Source of the DNA: a virus
Length of the DNA stretch: 42,256 nt
Strand: one strand, 5' to 3'
Virus record (IMG/VR): IMGVR_UViG_3300047497_000067
Location: 1 to 42,256 of that record
The position numbers were made by a program, and so were the translations under genes. The notes below the pieces were generated by a model that worked only from the letters and a program-made list of their open reading frames with translations, did no database searches and was not told the DNA's origin. Below are positions 41,806 through 42,256 of the stretch, in pieces; the stretch's first letter is position 1, and each line of letters starts with the position of its first letter.

Positions 41806-42119
41806 CGATGCATTGCGTCAAAGATCGATTGAAATAGTCCCTTGCGGGGGTTGGGCTGCTGGAACAGCCCAAGCCGTGCAGCGCGAACTGCACACGGATA
41901 AACCGCCCCGCCCCCTTGGTGAGAGGGCACGGGGAGTAGTGGATGCAATGTCGACATGGATTCCAGAGCTGATCTGATTACGGCTGTACCGGTACGGCCA
42001 GTGGCGGCCTATTCGGTCTCCAGAACCGTCACTCGATCGGTTGGAGAGGTGCTTATTAGCTCCGCCTTATAGAGGTCTCAGATGTGCCTGAAATGGCTGT
42101 TATCGGTCCCTGAATGGTG
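41806..42119. other. non-coding right-end region
   Basis: No convincing gene is seen between the fibre stop and the end sites. Two adjacent hairpins follow the fibre gene. The near-palindrome GGCTGTACC-GGTACGGCC lies at 41982-41999. In Mu this place holds com and mom; nothing like them is seen, and the longest open frames (under 110 codons) are antisense or shadow frames. Confidence 0.6.
41851..41893 (+). terminator. tandem hairpins after the last fibre gene
   Basis: Stem TTGGGCTG/CAGCCCAA with a 6-base loop (41851-41872) and stem GTGCAG/CTGCAC with a 6-base loop (41876-41893) lie 45 bases after the fibre stop. They lack a T-run, so intrinsic termination would be weak. By position they may end late transcription or stabilise its 3' end. 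Confidence 0.4.
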
Positions 42120-42136
42120 TCTAAAACCAAGTGGCG
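42120..42136 (-). other. transposase end site R2
   Basis: TCTAAAACCAAGTGGCG is identical to the outer copy at 42142-42158, exactly 22 bp away, the same pitch as R1-R2 in Mu. On the minus strand it reads with the GGTTTTAGA core shared with L1. It is inferred to be a binding site for the MuA-like transposase. Confidence 0.65.
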
Positions 42137-42141
42137 GTGCT

Positions 42142-42158
42142 TCTAAAACCAAGTGGCG
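42142..42158 (-). other. transposase end site R1
   Basis: This is the outer copy of the 17-bp direct repeat TCTAAAACCAAGTGGCG and lies 6 bp from the proposed right end. It is in inverted orientation relative to L1 and L2, as required for synapsis of the two ends. Confidence 0.65.
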
Positions 42159-42164
42159 CCCTAT

Positions 42165-42169
42165 ATCCG
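42165..42169. repeat. candidate 5-bp target-site duplication (right copy)
   Basis: ATCCG matches 228-232. Joining the flanks through one copy would restore the host sequence before insertion. Confidence 0.4.
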
Positions 42170-42256
42170 CCGCGGCGAGATTGCCGGCGTCAATGGCGGC
42201 GCTGAACGCGCTGCTGGTGGAGGAGTAGCTGAGCCGCGTCTTCGTCAATTCCGGCG
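42170..42256. other. right host flank
   Basis: Host DNA lies here. On the minus strand a GC3-rich frame is open through the flank (STSSAFSAAIDAGNLAAAD). On the plus strand another frame ends at TAG near 42227 (LPASMAALNALLVEE). Either could be a host gene; the flank is too short to identify. Confidence 0.4.

Larger units (their letters stand above)
233..42164 (+). mobile_element. Mu-like transposable prophage (whole element)
   Basis: The gene order is that of Mu: repressor leftward, then Ner, MuA, MuB, GemA and Mor, then terminase gp27/gp28, portal gp29, MuF gp30, gpG, I/Z, gpT, gp36-gp38, sheath, tube, gp41/42, tape measure, gpN, gpP, gp45-gp48 and fibres. All structural genes appear intact, so the prophage may be functional. 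The limits are set by inverted transposase-type sites near both ends and by a possible 5-bp target duplication, ATCCG at 228-232 and 42165-42169. The identity is secure; the exact end bases are not, because neither proposed end begins with the TG usual for Mu relatives. Confidence 0.9.

Noticed and set aside
6-42198. ATGGCGG at 6-12 and again at 42192-42198, flanking TG...CA, as alternative target duplication
   Set aside because: It would put the phage ends far outside the transposase sites (over 200 bp on the left), unlike any Mu relative; probably a chance 7-bp match.

Overview
The window holds one essentially complete Mu-like transposable prophage of about 42 kb (about 233 to 42164), with short stretches of host DNA on both sides. 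GC content is high, coding is dense, and most neighbouring genes overlap by 1 to 4 bases (ATGA, TGATG). This suggests a high-GC proteobacterium, most likely an alphaproteobacterium such as an acetic acid bacterium or a relative. The host assignment is inferred from base composition and phage type, not from a marker gene.

Layout. The left end carries two transposase-type sites. A leftward lysogeny operon follows: a repressor at 904-1452 and an unknown gene at 353-907. An operator region (1453-1642) faces the rightward early operon (1643-10731): Ner, a ParB-like protein, small early proteins including an ASCH-like one, the MuA transposase, the MuB ATPase, a stand-alone DnaA domain IV protein, a DUF3164 protein, GemA and a Mor-type activator. 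Late genes run rightward from 10842. Block 1 (10842-20700) holds a holin/lipoprotein-like gene, a zinc finger, gp25-gp27-like proteins, a lipase, the gp28 terminase, the gp29 portal, a GH108 endolysin, a Gp37/Gp68-family enzyme, a MuF head protein with a probable C-terminal nuclease, and gpG. Block 2 (20913-32899) holds the I/Z protease-scaffold, a capsid decoration protein, capsid gpT, gp35-gp38, sheath, tube, gp41/gp42 chaperones joined by a -1 frameshift, tape measure, gpN, gpP and gp45. Block 3 (32954-41805) holds gp46-gp48 baseplate proteins and a fibre region with a glycine-rich tip protein, a run of proteins with signal-like N termini, and a 1081-residue SGNH-esterase fibre. A non-coding right end carries two tandem transposase sites.

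The most striking regulatory signal is one 20-bp palindrome (arms yAGGTATCG / yGATACCTG, 2-bp centre) present exactly three times: 10733-10752 directly after the Mor-type gene, 20860-20879 before gene I, and 32900-32919 before gp46. Two lie at places where Mu has C-activated late promoters (Plys and PI), and the third is two genes past the Mu PP position. The simplest reading is a one-step late switch in which the single Mor/C-family protein turns on three late operons. The 20701-20912 gap between G and I, almost exactly in the middle of the prophage, is also where Mu carries its strong gyrase site. It holds three 10-11-bp phased TAAGAG repeats.

Accessory cargo worth attention: a lipase between the small and large terminase genes, a GH108 lysin plus a Gp37/Gp68 (DUF5131) enzyme between portal and MuF, a probable toxin domain fused to MuF, and fibre genes with Sec- or Tat-like N termini. 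No mom, com or gam homologue and no tRNA gene was recognised.
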